Counted from the stretch's first letter, positions 12,093 through 21,952 are shown. The stretch is 64,000 bases of DNA from Sciurus carolinensis (GCF_902686445.1 NC_062223.1:39340998-39404997); one strand, 5' to 3'. Made by a program: numbers and translations. Notes: generated from the sequence alone by a model not told the origin.

Positions 12093-13892
12093 CGCTAACT
12101 TTTTGTAGTATATACAGACTCAAACATAAAGTATTTTAGAGTCACAATAATAGAGTTATAACATAATATGTAATAAGCAAAAATATCTATGGATTCTATA
12201 AATTATTTTTAGTTATATTTTAAAAAGTAAGTTTCTTTCAAAGAATTTAGAGATTTGTGTATTGGGAAGAGGAAACAGTAATTTAAACTAAGAAATGGTG
12301 ATAACTGACACTCCTTCTGACTTGACTCAAAATTTTAGAGTCACGTTGATCATATAAAGTAGAGTTTTGTTCTACATGGTATCTGACAGCTTTTTAAATA
12401 TTTTACTGTATTTATTAACAAAAATATGATTCCTTTTGGCACTTTTGCCTGTTTTGCAACATTGAGCAATTACAGTGTCATAGGAACTCAGTGGTAGTAG
12501 GAGGGACTGGAAACTGTAAATTTTGGACTGCAGTCACCTTTGATGCAACCCTAAGAGTGGCATCCTGCAGGCCTGTTTGTCACCATGTGCCAGGCCTTTG
12601 AAAGAGGCCTTGTCATTCAGATGCTCTCAGCTGCAATGAGTTGTGACAGTTTGCTCATCTATTCTATGTTAGGGAGCATGTGTTTTCACCATGCTCTGCA
12701 TGATTAGGCTCTCTGCCACTTCTTACAGCTTTTAGTTTTATTAACAGCTTTCAAATCCAGTAAAGTGGTATTTTCTGTATTGAATGATGATTTTTATCCC
12801 CTCGCTTAGCAGAAACAGGATCAAAGCTTCAAAGCACCACTGATGTTCCAGGGCCTATTATTACCCACGTACTGAGAAAGTAATATTTTTTTTTACTTCA
12901 TTTTGCACACGAATAAACTGGGATTTCAAATTACAAGCTTTTTTTTTTTTTTAGAATCTCCATTTTTAAATTCTGAATTCATTAGGTTGTAGTTGTCCTT
13001 AAAAATATCAAACTCCATTCATTAAACAGTTGTTCGATGTCTTTTTGCTAGATATTAGACATTATTCTAGCCTTCCTGATAAAGCATTGCATAAGACAGA
13101 CAAGATTTCTAGTGAAGGAGATCTTCTCAGTAAAGAGGGAAAAATGCTATTTTCAGATAGTCAATTTTTTTTCTATATCTTATATGAAATAAGATAATGT
13201 GATATACCCATGTGATATATAAATGGACTTCTCTGAGTGTGTTTTGGGAGGTCACTTAAAGTGAAATATCCAGAAAGTAGTTCTCTGATGTCAATATTTG
13301 ACAAGTTGTATGTTGTCAAGAACCAGAAATAACACTAGTGAAGCTGCTCTGGTTGTTGGTGAGGGACAGAAATACAGGGTAAAGTCTCATGGATAAACAC
13401 AGCCCCAGTCACTTAAGGCCTTTGTTGACTTTGGCAAGGGGATTTTAATTATATCTTCACTGCAAGAAGAAACCACTAAAGGAGTGTAAGTTGACACATT
13501 TATTTATTAAGGTAGCTTGGAGAGAAAAGTTGAGAGACTGATATAAAAGTCAGGGTGAAAAAAAATTGTTAGCCTGAACTAAAGTCATTGCAGTGAATTT
13601 GGGGAAGAACTGTGAAATGTAGCACTCATTAGGAGGCGAACCCATCAATTCACTAATGAATCAAATGTAGCATATGGAGAAAAGTAAAAAAATAAATAAA
13701 GATGACCCATGGGTTTTTGATTTAGAGAAAAATGTTGCGTAAAAGGAATCATTCCTGTGATGGAGACGATGAAGCGAAGGCAAAGAGAGGTTTAAGAGTG
13801 AGCACATTGATAACTGGAGAAAGGAATAATTTTATATCTTAGGAAAAGCAATTCAATATACATTCTTCTAAATATCCACCTGAACATAACTA

Positions 13893-13894
<2 letters not shown>
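12093..13894. other. intergenic DNA with one L2-like patch
   Basis: Mostly AT-rich. About 13010-13110 resembles the mammal-wide 'attcaacaaatatttattgag...cattctagtg' segment usually assigned to L2 ('ttcattaaacagttgttcga' then 'agacagacaagatttctagt'). A less AT-rich patch at about 12490-12740 shows no repeat I recognise and no open frame of note. Confidence 0.5.

Positions 13895-13936
<42 letters not shown>
13895..13936. repeat. (TG)n microsatellite, ID-element tail
   Basis: An uninterrupted TG run from 13895 to 13929, then TA, then TGTGTG. It abuts the 3' end of a minus-strand ID element, so on that strand it is a (CA)n tail. It probably expanded from the SINE tail. Confidence 0.9.
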
Positions 13937-14005
13937 GTGCTAGGTGTTGAACCCAGAGTCTTGTACATGCTAGACAAACACTCTACCACTGAGCTACATC
14001 CTCAG
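13937..14005 (-). repeat. ID SINE (tRNA-Ala/BC1-related)
   Basis: The reverse complement reads 'ctgaggatgtagctcagtgg' through 'tagagtgtttgtctagcatg' to 'ctgggttcaacacctagcac'. This is a near-consensus ID element with the pol III A box (about 13979-13997) and B box (13944-13954, complement GGGTTCAACAC) both recognisable. It is about 70 bp with a (CA)n tail. It resembles part of a tRNA but lacks a foldable acceptor/anticodon arrangement, so it is a SINE and not a tRNA gene. Confidence 0.85.
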
Positions 14006-16290
14006 ATAACCAAATTTAAACTACATTAACTACCATGGTACTATGAACTTAATTACTGATTGAATGAAGAATAATAAGAAAGCTATTTAATACATTTGGC
14101 ATTATTTCACAGTAGCTACTGATTTTTTCTGTCCCAAGTTTACGCAGACATAGCAGCTAACATTATTGCTAAAATTAAATATTTAAATTCTGGCAATTAA
14201 AAGAGCACAATTTACACTTTAAGAAAGATAATTAGATATTCTCAACAAAATTTTCAATACACTTAATCTGAAGTCATTATCACCAATGGACCAAAATGAG
14301 TATTTTTTTTCTTTTATGCTACTGACCACCTGTCAATATCTAAAAGACACAAAGAAGTTTCAATTTCTCCAATTTCATCTGTATCATGTGTTAAAATCAT
14401 CATCTTAAAACTATGCACAACAAAAGTTCACAGTAAGCCATATAATAGTAATAGAAATATCAGAGACCAATGAGGACCATGTTATTCTCTTTTGATGAAA
14501 GAGAGGGGTACAGACAGATGCTGATTCATGAAACAGGGGGTAAGGAAGATCCACTAACATGATTGAATAATGTAATATGCAGTGATTACACTCAAAGACT
14601 ATGGTTCAATTTTCTGCTCTATAATTTCAAAACATAAATCATAAATATATTCAAGTTAAGGGTATATCTTCACATATTTGTTAAGAAAGTGGTCTTGCAT
14701 TTTTTCTTATCTGTTTATGAAAACTGAGAATGTGCTTACTGTGACCAGTCTTTCAATTTATAATAGCAGGTTTCTTTAGAAGGCATAATTTGGAGAGTTG
14801 TTTGCCCCTGGAAAGAAGGTAGAAAGAAAGAACAAGTTTTTTATTATAAGGGAAGTATAGGTTCAAATATGAAGGGAAGGAAGTTTCTAGACAGTACAAA
14901 TGATATTTTGTAAAGATTTCTAAATTTGAGAGCAGGATAAGAGTTAGAATATAAATTCACCACAGGCATAGAAGTAAATAAAAACCAGCTATTTTATGCA
15001 ACCAAGCAAGAATGAAATGTTGTGATTTAAGTAACACTAGGAACTATGTCCTAAATTAGGCATTAGAAGGGTATTTCCATCAAGTCTCTTGCACCAGTTA
15101 AGAGGCATAGAACACCATATTGGTTAAAAGGAAAAAGAAGTATTTACATAAGGTTGAAACATAATACAACATGTTCAAGGGCAAAAGTAACCTAGAATAT
15201 TCCAGGCAAAGGAATATAAAATGGCAAAGCCAGAGGAATGTGAAATAGATTGCAATTGTGGATATCCAGAAACTGCAAAAATCCATTTGAAATATTTAAT
15301 CAGGAGAGAATGAGAATTGACCAGAAAAAAGATTAGTGTGATAGGCAGGTAAAAATTCATAGAGGTATTATAAATGCTTAATAACAAGATATAACATTTC
15401 CTTTATGTGAATTGTGCTTTTAAAACTTCAATAAGCATGCTAAATCTATGATCTTCTTAATATTTATAAGAACCTAGCTTGCACAAATGTTCAATGTAGA
15501 GTGTCTGTGTATATACAAGTAAAATTCTTAGCTATGCACTTGAAATCTGCGATATCTTTGCCAGTTCTTTTATTTCCATTGCTAGTTTTCTTGTTCTGAT
15601 AATTGTAGACAGAAATATGAAAAATCTCACATTACAAATAGAATTTGTCAATTTGTAACAGTAGTTTGCTTGGCTTTCATTTAAAATATTTTGAGAGTAT
15701 GTCATTGAATTCATGCTCCTTTTAAAATTGTAATATGTTCTTGCCCAATTAAAACTCATCCCTATAAAATAATCCACTTTCTTTATGGTAATATTTTATT
15801 CTGTGAAATTATTTTACTTGACATTAACAAGCAATTCCAATGTTTAGCATATCCTACATTATTTTTATTCATATTAAAATTTTACTTATATTTATATCAT
15901 TGTCACAATTATATATAAACTATGTATATATATTTATATTTTATCTCTTATTATCAGTGTATATGAGTCTCCTTTATGATATTCTGAGTATTTTTATCAG
16001 AAAATTTATTCTATTTACTGTTAATGTAATTTCTCATGCTTTATAACTATGAACATATATTATACTTTCTATGTGGCTTGCAAATTCTGTATTTTACCTT
16101 TTATTTTTACCTTCATTTTGTTGATTGAACACTTTAAAACTACATAGTACAGGATATCTTTAGTTCTATTATTTTAGTGACTATATGAGAAATATCAATA
16201 CACATACCCCTTTATCAAAATGTAAATTTATTCATTTTGCTCTCTTCCAAAATTAAAGATTCTCAGAATACATATAGTCCTTTTCTGATT

Positions 16291-16313
16291 TATACATAAC
16301 TGATATTATGTAT
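16291..16313. repeat. left copy of 23-bp perfect direct repeat
   Basis: Starts 'tatacataactgatattatg' and extends through TAT. An identical 23-mer lies at 17157-17179. The base after the left copy starts a T-rich stretch (tttgattatcttttttt). The intervening segment could be an insertion with its target-site duplication or a local duplication; I cannot decide which. Confidence 0.8.
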
Positions 16314-17156
16314 TTTGATTATCTTTTTTTGAATTTTTTTACTTTGAAGCACACAAAAAATTGCTGGCAATTTTTAAATTCAAGTTTTCTCTCTGTCCCT
16401 TCAGTGTTATTGTTCCCCACTATTCCAGTGAAGCTATATCATTAAAGTATTTAGATGGGAAGAAAATTCTGAAGGATTCATTATTTTGGAGTTGTGTAGA
16501 GGTATGTCATTGGTTTAAATTTAGAATTTCTTATATAAACTTAAGCAAGAACTGAGAGTTTATTAAAAGGTGTTTACTTCCTTCTTAATTTTATATTGAA
16601 TTCTTAGAATAATATAATTCAGGGAAAATGTTAACTTCTCAGTCCACCTTAGTTAATGGGTTACTGGCAAATTAAATTTGTTTTTTGATTCTGAACATTT
16701 TACATGGGTTTATATATTTCAATTAATGTGTTATTTAAGCAATTTCAGTGTTTTGTGTGTATATGAACTGAGAACCAACAAGGTTATATTTTGATTTGTT
16801 ATGTGATCATTGCCTAAATGGGATAAGTTCTTAATATATTATTAATATATTACTTTGGATATGCTTTTATCAAGCTTATAATATACCACCTGATCTAGAA
16901 AGTAATTAATAATGGTTACTCTGGATTATCAACATACATTGTCCTACAAAACTTTCTGTAGTAATAGAAATGTTCTATTATCTGCATTCAAAACAATATC
17001 CATAAGCCCTTAAACTGCAGCTGGTGAGATTGAGAGAGAATTTGTAATTTTACTTCATGTCAATACATTCTAATTTAATAATCCTATGTGACTGGGGCTA
17101 CCACATTGTGAGATACAGGTCAAAAATCAATTACTGAATCCAGGAAAGCTAAGCTA

Positions 17157-17179
17157 TATACATAACTGATATTATGTAT
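17157..17179. repeat. right copy of 23-bp perfect direct repeat
   Basis: Identical to 16291-16313 over 23 bases, with different flanks ('agcta' before and 'gtact' after). There is no poly(A) immediately before this copy, which argues against a plus-strand L1-mediated insertion between the copies. Confidence 0.8.
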
Positions 17180-17283
17180 GTACTCCTGTCACCATATCTT
17201 ATTGGCAAGTAAAAAATCAGTTTGAGTGATTTGTATTTTTACATGGTTCTAAAAAATCTATTTTGAAAACTAGCATAAAAACC

Positions 17284-17636
17284 AATGGTCTGAAGTTTTC
17301 TTTCCTTGATGTGTCTTCATTTCCTTTTGGTATCAGGGCGATACTAGCTTCATAGAATGAGTTTGGAAGGATTTCCTCCTTTTCTATTTCATGGAATAAT
17401 TTGAGGAGTATTGGTATTAGTTCTTCTTTGAAGATCTTGTAGAACTAGGCTGAGAATACATCTGGTTCCAGGTTTTTCTTGGTTGGTAGGTTTTTGATGG
17501 CCTCTTCTATTTCATTGCTTGAAATTGATCTGTTTAAATTGTGTATGTCCTCCAAATTTGGTTTGCAAAGATAAAATGTCTCTAAAAATTTGTCGATGTC
17601 TTCGAGATTATCTATTTTGTTGGAGTGTAGATTTTC
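17284..17636 (-). mobile_element. level-1 old L1 ORF2 remnant, left part
   Basis: The complement matches ORF2 of the full-length L1 in this window, from the 'gacccatatccttaatg'-like position (about 23600) back to about 23270, covering the start of the reverse-transcriptase region. It is clearly more diverged than the younger copies: 'ttggtaggtttttgatggcc' here versus 'ttggtaggcttttgatgacc' at 26641. Homology stops near 17284, so the 3' half of this element is missing. It ends at the 16-bp duplication 17621-17636 and resumes at 27622. Confidence 0.85.
17621..17636. repeat. 16-bp target-site duplication of level-2 L1, left copy
   Basis: The sequence 'tggagtgtagattttc' is present here and again at 27606-27621. 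The uninterrupted target would read '...attttc/aaactag', close to the L1 endonuclease preference TTTT/AA on the nicked strand. Perfect identity of the two copies indicates a fairly young insertion. Confidence 0.9.
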
Positions 17637-17653
17637 TTTTTTCTTTTTTTTTT
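17637..17653 (-). terminator. terminal poly(A) of level-2 L1 (read as poly(T))
   Basis: T-rich tract TTTTTTCTTTTTTTTTT immediately after the left target-site duplication. On the minus strand it is the terminal poly(A) of the retrotransposed RNA. It lies 21 nt downstream (minus strand) of an AATAAA (plus-strand tttatt at 17675-17680). Confidence 0.8.
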
Positions 17654-17861
17654 AAATTTTTCAAGAAGATTGTCTTTATTACAAAAATGGTTGATCTAAC
17701 AATTCATTGGAATTGTTAAAGATGAAAATAAAACCAAATATAAATGTACAGAAAGTGAAACTAAGCAGATTTTTTATGATTTCTTCATATCTCTGGTAGT
17801 TTTAACCCTTCCAGGTGAATATCAGAGACAAAATATGTCAAATTAGAACTAATGTTAACAG
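17654..17861 (-). mobile_element. 3' transduced segment carried by level-2 L1
   Basis: About 208 bp of non-L1 sequence lies between the L1's own poly(A) (17862-17882, read as poly(T)) and a second terminal poly(A) (17637-17653). All of it is inside the 16-bp target-site duplication. In minus orientation it carries a canonical AATAAA 21 nt before the terminal poly(A). This is the classic signature of transcriptional read-through past the weak L1 signal to a downstream one. The segment should match single-copy DNA at the progenitor locus. An independent small retroposon landing in the poly(A) is the main alternative, but no second target-site duplication is visible. Confidence 0.75.
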
Positions 17862-18075
17862 TTTTTTTTTTTTTATTTTTTTACATTTACATAGGGTAAT
17901 GATATTTATTTTATTTTTCCCCTCCCCCCACCCCTCCCACCCCTCTTTTCCCTCTACACAGTCCTTCTTTCCTTCATTCTTGCCGCTCTCTTAGCCTAAC
18001 TCTAAACCTAACCCTAAACCTAATGCTAGCCCCTCCCACCCCCCATTATATATCCTCATCCGCTTATCAGCGAGA

Positions 18076-19963
18076 TCATTCGTCCTTTAGTTTTTGAGAT
18101 TGACTTATCTCACTTAGCATGATATTCTCCAATTTCGACCATTTGCCTACAAATGCCATAATTTTATCATTCTTCATTGCGGAGTAATATTCCATTGTAT
18201 AAATATGCCACAGTTTCTTTATCCATTCATCAACTGAAGGGCATCTAGGTTGGTTCCACAATCTGGCTATGGTGAATTGAGCAGCAATGAACATTGATGT
18301 GGCTGTATCTCTGTAGTATGCTGATTTTAAGTCCTTTGGGTATAGGCCAAGGAGTGGGATAGCTGGGTCAAATGGTGTTTCCATTCCAAGCTTTCTGAGG
18401 AATCTCCACACTGCTTTCCAGAGTGGCTGCACTAATTTGCAACCCCACCAGCAATGTATGAGTGTTCCTTTTTCACCACATCCTCGTCAACACCTATTGT
18501 TGCTTGTATTCTTGATAATCGCCATTCTAATTGGGGTGAGATGAAATCTTAGGGTAGTTTTGATTTGCATTTCCCTTATTACTAGGGATGTTGAACATTT
18601 TTTCATATATCTGTTGATTACTTGTACATCTTCTTCTGTGAAGTGTCTGTTCATTTCCTTAGCCCATTTGTTGATTGGATTATTTGTATTCTTGGTGTAG
18701 AGTTTTTTGAGTTCTTTATAGATTCTGGAAATTAGCGCTCTATCTGAGGTATGGTTGGCAAAAATATTCTCCCACTCTGTAGGCTCTCTCTTCACATTTC
18801 TGATAGTTTCCTTTGCTGAGAGAAAGCTTTTAAGTTTGAATCTATCCCAGTTGTTGATTCTTGCTTTTATTTCTTGTGCTATGGGAGTCCTGTTAAGGAA
18901 GTCTGATCCTGAGCCAACAAGTAGAAGATTTGGACCTACTTTTTCTTCTATAAGATGCAGGGTCTCTGGTCTGATTCCGAGGTCCTTGATCCATTTTGAG
19001 TTGAGTTTTGTGTAGGGTGAGAGATAGGGGTTTAATTTCATTCTATTGCATATGGTTTTCCAGTTTTCCCAGCACCATTTGTTGAAGAGGCTATCTTTTC
19101 TCCATTGCATATTGTTGGAACCTTTGTCTAGTATGAGAAAATTGTATTTATTTGGGTTTGTGTCCATGTCCTCTATTCTGTACCATTGATCTACCTGTCT
19201 ATTTTGGTACCAATACCATGCCGTTTTTGTTACCATTGCTTTGTAGTAGAGTTGAAGATCTGGTATTGCAATACCCCCTGCTTCGCTCTTGCTACTGAGG
19301 ATTGCTTTAGCTATTCTAGGTTTTTTATTCTTCCAGATGAATTTCATAATTGCTTGCTCTATTTCTGCGAGGTACATCATTGGGATTTTAATTGGAATTG
19401 CATTGAATCTGTATAGCACTTTAGGTAGTATAGCCATTTTGACAATATTAATTCTGCCTATCCAGGAACATGGGGGATCTTTCCATCTTCTAAGGCTTTC
19501 TTTAATTTCTTTCTTTAGTGTTCTGTAGTTCTCATTGTAGAGGTCTTTCACCTCTTTTGTGAGATTGATTCCAAAGTATTTTATTTTTTTGATGCTATTG
19601 TGAATGGGGTAGTTTTCCTAATTTCTCTTTCTGAAGATTCATCACTTATGTATAAAAATGCATTGGATTTATGAGCATTGATCTTGTAACCTGCTACTTT
19701 ACTGAATTCACTTATGAGTTCTAAAAGTTTTCTGGTGGAATTTCCAGGTTCCTCTAAATATATAATCATGTCATCAGCGAACAGGGATAGTTTGAGTTCT
19801 TCTTTTCCTATTCGTATCCCTTTAATTTCTTTGGTTTGTCTGATTGCTCTGGCTAGAGTCTCAAGGACAATGTTGAATAGAAGCGGTGAAAGAGGGCATC
19901 CCTGCCTTGTTCCAGTTTTTAGGGGGAACGCTTTCAGTTTTTCACCATTTAGAATGATATTAG
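18076..19963 (-). pseudogene. level-2 L1 ORF2 C-terminal half, broken
   Basis: Encodes the reverse-transcriptase fingers/palm through the C-terminal region, including [17 protein letters not shown] and the C-terminal Cys-rich region. Three visible lesions inactivate it. A Trp codon in the Cys-rich region is TGA (plus-strand tca 18487-18489), probably a CpG decay of tggcg. A T-run near 19579-19586 is one base shorter than in the level-3 copy, which shifts the frame. An A-run near the C terminus is also one base shorter, giving a premature end at about 18076. The frame is further separated from its 5' half by the level-3 insertion. Confidence 0.9.
19950..19963. repeat. 14-bp target-site duplication of level-3 L1, left copy
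   Basis: 'tagaatgatattag' occurs here and at 26112-26125. Removing the intervening 6.15 kb restores the level-2 ORF2 sequence exactly as it appears in the level-3 copy at 23924-23937. The nicked strand would read '...attcta/aatgg' or '...attct/aaatgg', a plausible L1 endonuclease site. Confidence 0.95.
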
Positions 19964-19970
19964 GACCGGG

Positions 19971-20429
19971 CGATCCAAGATGGCGGCCTAGAGGGAGACT
20001 GCACCCCCGGTCGCTCCAGAACCCAGGAGTTAAGAAGGGGAGGCATTGAGAGACTCGGACTGAAGTGGAGCCACGGGTGAGTCTGCCCACTGGGTAAAGC
20101 TCGGCCCGGGTGGCAGGCCCAGATAGAGGTGGCTTATCGGAGCCGGGCAGGGCAGCTAGAGTCATCCACAGGCAGTCCTGCGCACTCCGGCGGTGGGCCC
20201 CGCCCACACAGCCAGTTTCTCCAGGTTCTCGGAACGGAACTGGCCCGCTAGTGAGAGCCTGTCTGAACAGAGCACGCTCCGAGTCCCAGAGCTGCTGCAG
20301 TGCAGTGTACTCCTGCAAAGAACCAGCGGAGAGCCTCGATCTGCAATCAGCCTCAGGGATAAGGGCAGGGCAGCCGGAGACCTCTTCAGGCGGCTCTGCC
20401 CACTCCGGCTGCGGTCTCTCTTCACGGGG
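19971..20429 (+). repeat. promoter monomer 1 of level-3 L1
   Basis: Period 459 bp to monomer 2. Shared text includes 'agggagactgcacccccggt', 'cgctccagaacccaggagtt', 'aagaaggggaggcattgaga' and 'gagactcggactgaagtgga'. Monomeric tandem promoters are known from mouse L1. Here the array has only two units. Confidence 0.9.
19977..19988 (+). promoter_or_regulatory. YY1-like site in monomer 1
   Basis: AAGATGGCGGCC matches the YY1 consensus (AANATGGCGGC). It lies about 14 bases from the element start, the same kind of position as the YY1 site that sets the start of human L1 transcripts. Binding is inferred. Confidence 0.7.
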
Positions 20430-20720
20430 CGATCCAAGATGGCGGCCTAGAGGGAGACTGCACCCCCGGTCGCTCCAGAACCCAGGAGTTAAGAAGGGGA
20501 GGCATTGAGAGACTCGGACTGAAGTGGAGCCACGGGTGAGTCTGCCCACTGGGTAAAGCTCAGCCCGGGTGGCAGGCGCAGATAGAGGTGGCTTAGCAGA
20601 GCCGGGCAGGGCAGCTTGTGTCTTCCCAAGGTAGTCTTCCACACTCCGGCAGTGGGCTCTTCCCACACGGCCAGCTGCACGGTGCAGGCCCACAGTGAGA
20701 GCATTTCCGCACAGAGCCAG
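20430..20720 (+). repeat. promoter monomer 2 of level-3 L1
   Basis: Nearly identical to monomer 1 for the first ~150 bases. It then diverges progressively: 'cactccggcagtgggctctt' here versus 'cactccggcggtgggccccg' in monomer 1. The end is therefore approximate, and it passes into a unique leader before ORF1. Confidence 0.85.
20436..20447 (+). promoter_or_regulatory. YY1-like site in monomer 2
   Basis: A second perfect AAGATGGCGGCC, 459 bp after the first. Each monomer therefore carries its own candidate initiator site. Confidence 0.7.
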
Positions 20721-20904
20721 TTCCAAAACGTGGAACCAGTAGGGGGCTAGGGGCAGTATTCTTCGAATGAGCTGCTTTATCAGATTCCTCCAAGACATCA
20801 GGCTACTGAAGGCTGGGAGGTGATACACTGGAAATCTACTGGGACACTATAAGCCAATAGTGGAAAACTGCAATATCTCAGGGTCCCACTGACAACTGAC
20901 CATT

Positions 20905-21952
20905 ATGAGAAAACAAGGGAAGAAAATGTCCCAAACAAACCTAGATACTACATCAATAAAACCCAATGACAGCACAGCAGAAGAAATGTCAGAAAGGGAG
21001 TTCAGAATGTACGTAATTAAAACGATCAGGGAAGCTAATGAGGAGATGAAAGAGCAAATGCAGGAATTGAAGGAGGAGATGAAAGAGCAAATGCAGGCAT
21101 TAAATGATCGCACCAATCAACAGTTAAAAGACCAAATACGGGAAGCAAGAGATCATTTCAATAAAGAGTTAGAGATACTGAAAAAAAAACCAAACTGAAA
21201 TCCTTGAAATGAAGGAAACAATAAACCAAGTTAAAAACTCCATAGAAAGCATAACCAATAGGATAGAACACCTGGAAGACAGAACCTCAGACATTGAAGA
21301 CAAAATATTTAACCTTGAAAACAAAGTGGAACAAACAGAGAAGATGGTAAGAAATCATGAACAGAATCTCCAAGAACTATGGGATAGCATGAAAAGGCCA
21401 AATTTGAGAATTATTGGGATTGAGGAAGGCTTAGAGAAACAAACCAAAGGAATGAACAATCTATTCAATGAAATAATAACAGAAAATTTCCCAAATCTGA
21501 AGAACGAAATGGAAAACCAAGTACAAGAGGCTTATAGAACTCCAAACATACAAAATTACAACAGACCCACACCAAGGCACATTATTATGAAAATACCTAA
21601 CATACAAAATAAAGACAGAATTTTAAAGGCCGTGAGAGAAAAGAATCAAATTACATTCAGAGGGAAACCAATAAGAATATCAGCAGATTTTTCAATCCAG
21701 ACCCTAAAAGCTAGAAGGGCCTGGAACAACATATACCAAGCCCTGAAAGAAAATGGATGCCAACCAAGAATCTTATACCCAGCAAAACTTACCTTCAAAT
21801 TTGACGATGAAATAAGATCCTTCCATGATAAACAAAAGCTAAAGGAATTTACAAAAAGAAAGCCAGCATTACAGAACATTCTCAGCAAAATATTCCATGA
21901 AGAAGAGATGAAAAACAACGATGCAAATCAGCAACAGGAGGCGCTAGCCTAA
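20905..21952 (+). pseudogene. level-3 L1 ORF1 (RNA-binding chaperone), one frameshift
   Basis: ORF1p coats L1 RNA as a coiled-coil trimer and acts as a nucleic-acid chaperone. The frame opens with MRKQGKKMSQTN and runs 97 codons to 21198. It then shifts: an A9 run at 21181-21189 has one base more than the downstream frame needs. That frame covers 247 codons at 21209-21952. Together this is about 350 residues, close to the ~340 of human ORF1p. The N-terminal half is a charged coiled coil with an 11-residue repeat (EEMKEQMQ) encoded twice at 21041-21097. The RRM begins near RPNLRIIGIEEG. The C-terminal domain contains TPRHIIMKIP, GKPIRISADFS and LYPAKLTFKF. The frameshift may be real or a homopolymer sequencing error. 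Confidence 0.9.
21041..21097 (+). repeat. 33-bp in-frame repeat in ORF1 coiled coil
   Basis: 'aggagatgaaagagcaaatg' plus CAGG occurs at 21041-21064 and again at 21074-21097, a 33-bp period giving an 11-residue duplication (EEMKEQMQ-x-L). Length change of the coiled coil by small in-frame duplications is a known mode of L1 ORF1 evolution. Confidence 0.85.

Larger units (their letters stand above)
14006..17283. other. AT-rich intergenic DNA with a long direct repeat
   Basis: No coding or RNA gene was recognised. Several small AT-rich open frames, for example around 15098-15387, 15532-15777 and 15840-16046, have no domain and are expected by chance in such base composition. A perfect 23-bp direct repeat at 16291-16313 and 17157-17179 brackets 843 bp. 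Confidence 0.55.
17862..19963 (-). mobile_element. level-2 L1, 3' half (poly(A), 3'UTR, ORF2 C-terminal half)
   Basis: Minus-strand L1 closely related to the full-length plus copy: it is nearly base-for-base the complement of 23924-26030. From left to right: poly(T), 3'UTR with C-rich tract 17919-17945 (G-rich on the element strand), degenerate telomere-like motifs at 17995-18023, then ORF2 codons. It is interrupted at 19950-19963 by insertion of the level-3 L1 and resumes at 26126. The close similarity to level 3 implies both come from the same recently active subfamily. Confidence 0.95.
19964..20904 (+). promoter_or_regulatory. level-3 L1 5'UTR / internal promoter, CpG-rich
   Basis: About 940 bp of GC- and CpG-rich sequence, in strong contrast to the AT-rich surroundings. 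Two related monomers start with 'cgatccaagatggcggccta' at 19971 and 20430. They are nearly identical for about 150 bases and recognisably similar to about 20720. By analogy with other L1s, this is an internal RNA polymerase II promoter that starts at the first base of the element. The first monomer lies almost directly on the target-site duplication, which supports a complete 5' end. Many spurious open frames cross it because GC-rich DNA has few stop codons. Confidence 0.85.

Noticed and set aside
13937..14005. Possible tRNA gene (A and B boxes present)
   Set aside because: The sequence matches an ID SINE with a CA tail and lacks the anticodon and acceptor pairing of a tRNA.
17995..18023. Interstitial telomere as a chromosome-fusion scar
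   Set aside because: The same motifs occur in the level-3 L1 3'UTR (25866-25894), so they belong to the element.
20110..20508. 132-codon plus-strand frame and several others in the GC-rich block
   Set aside because: They lie in the L1 5'UTR, repeat with the 459-bp monomer, and exist because CpG-rich DNA has few stops. There is no domain and no sensible start.
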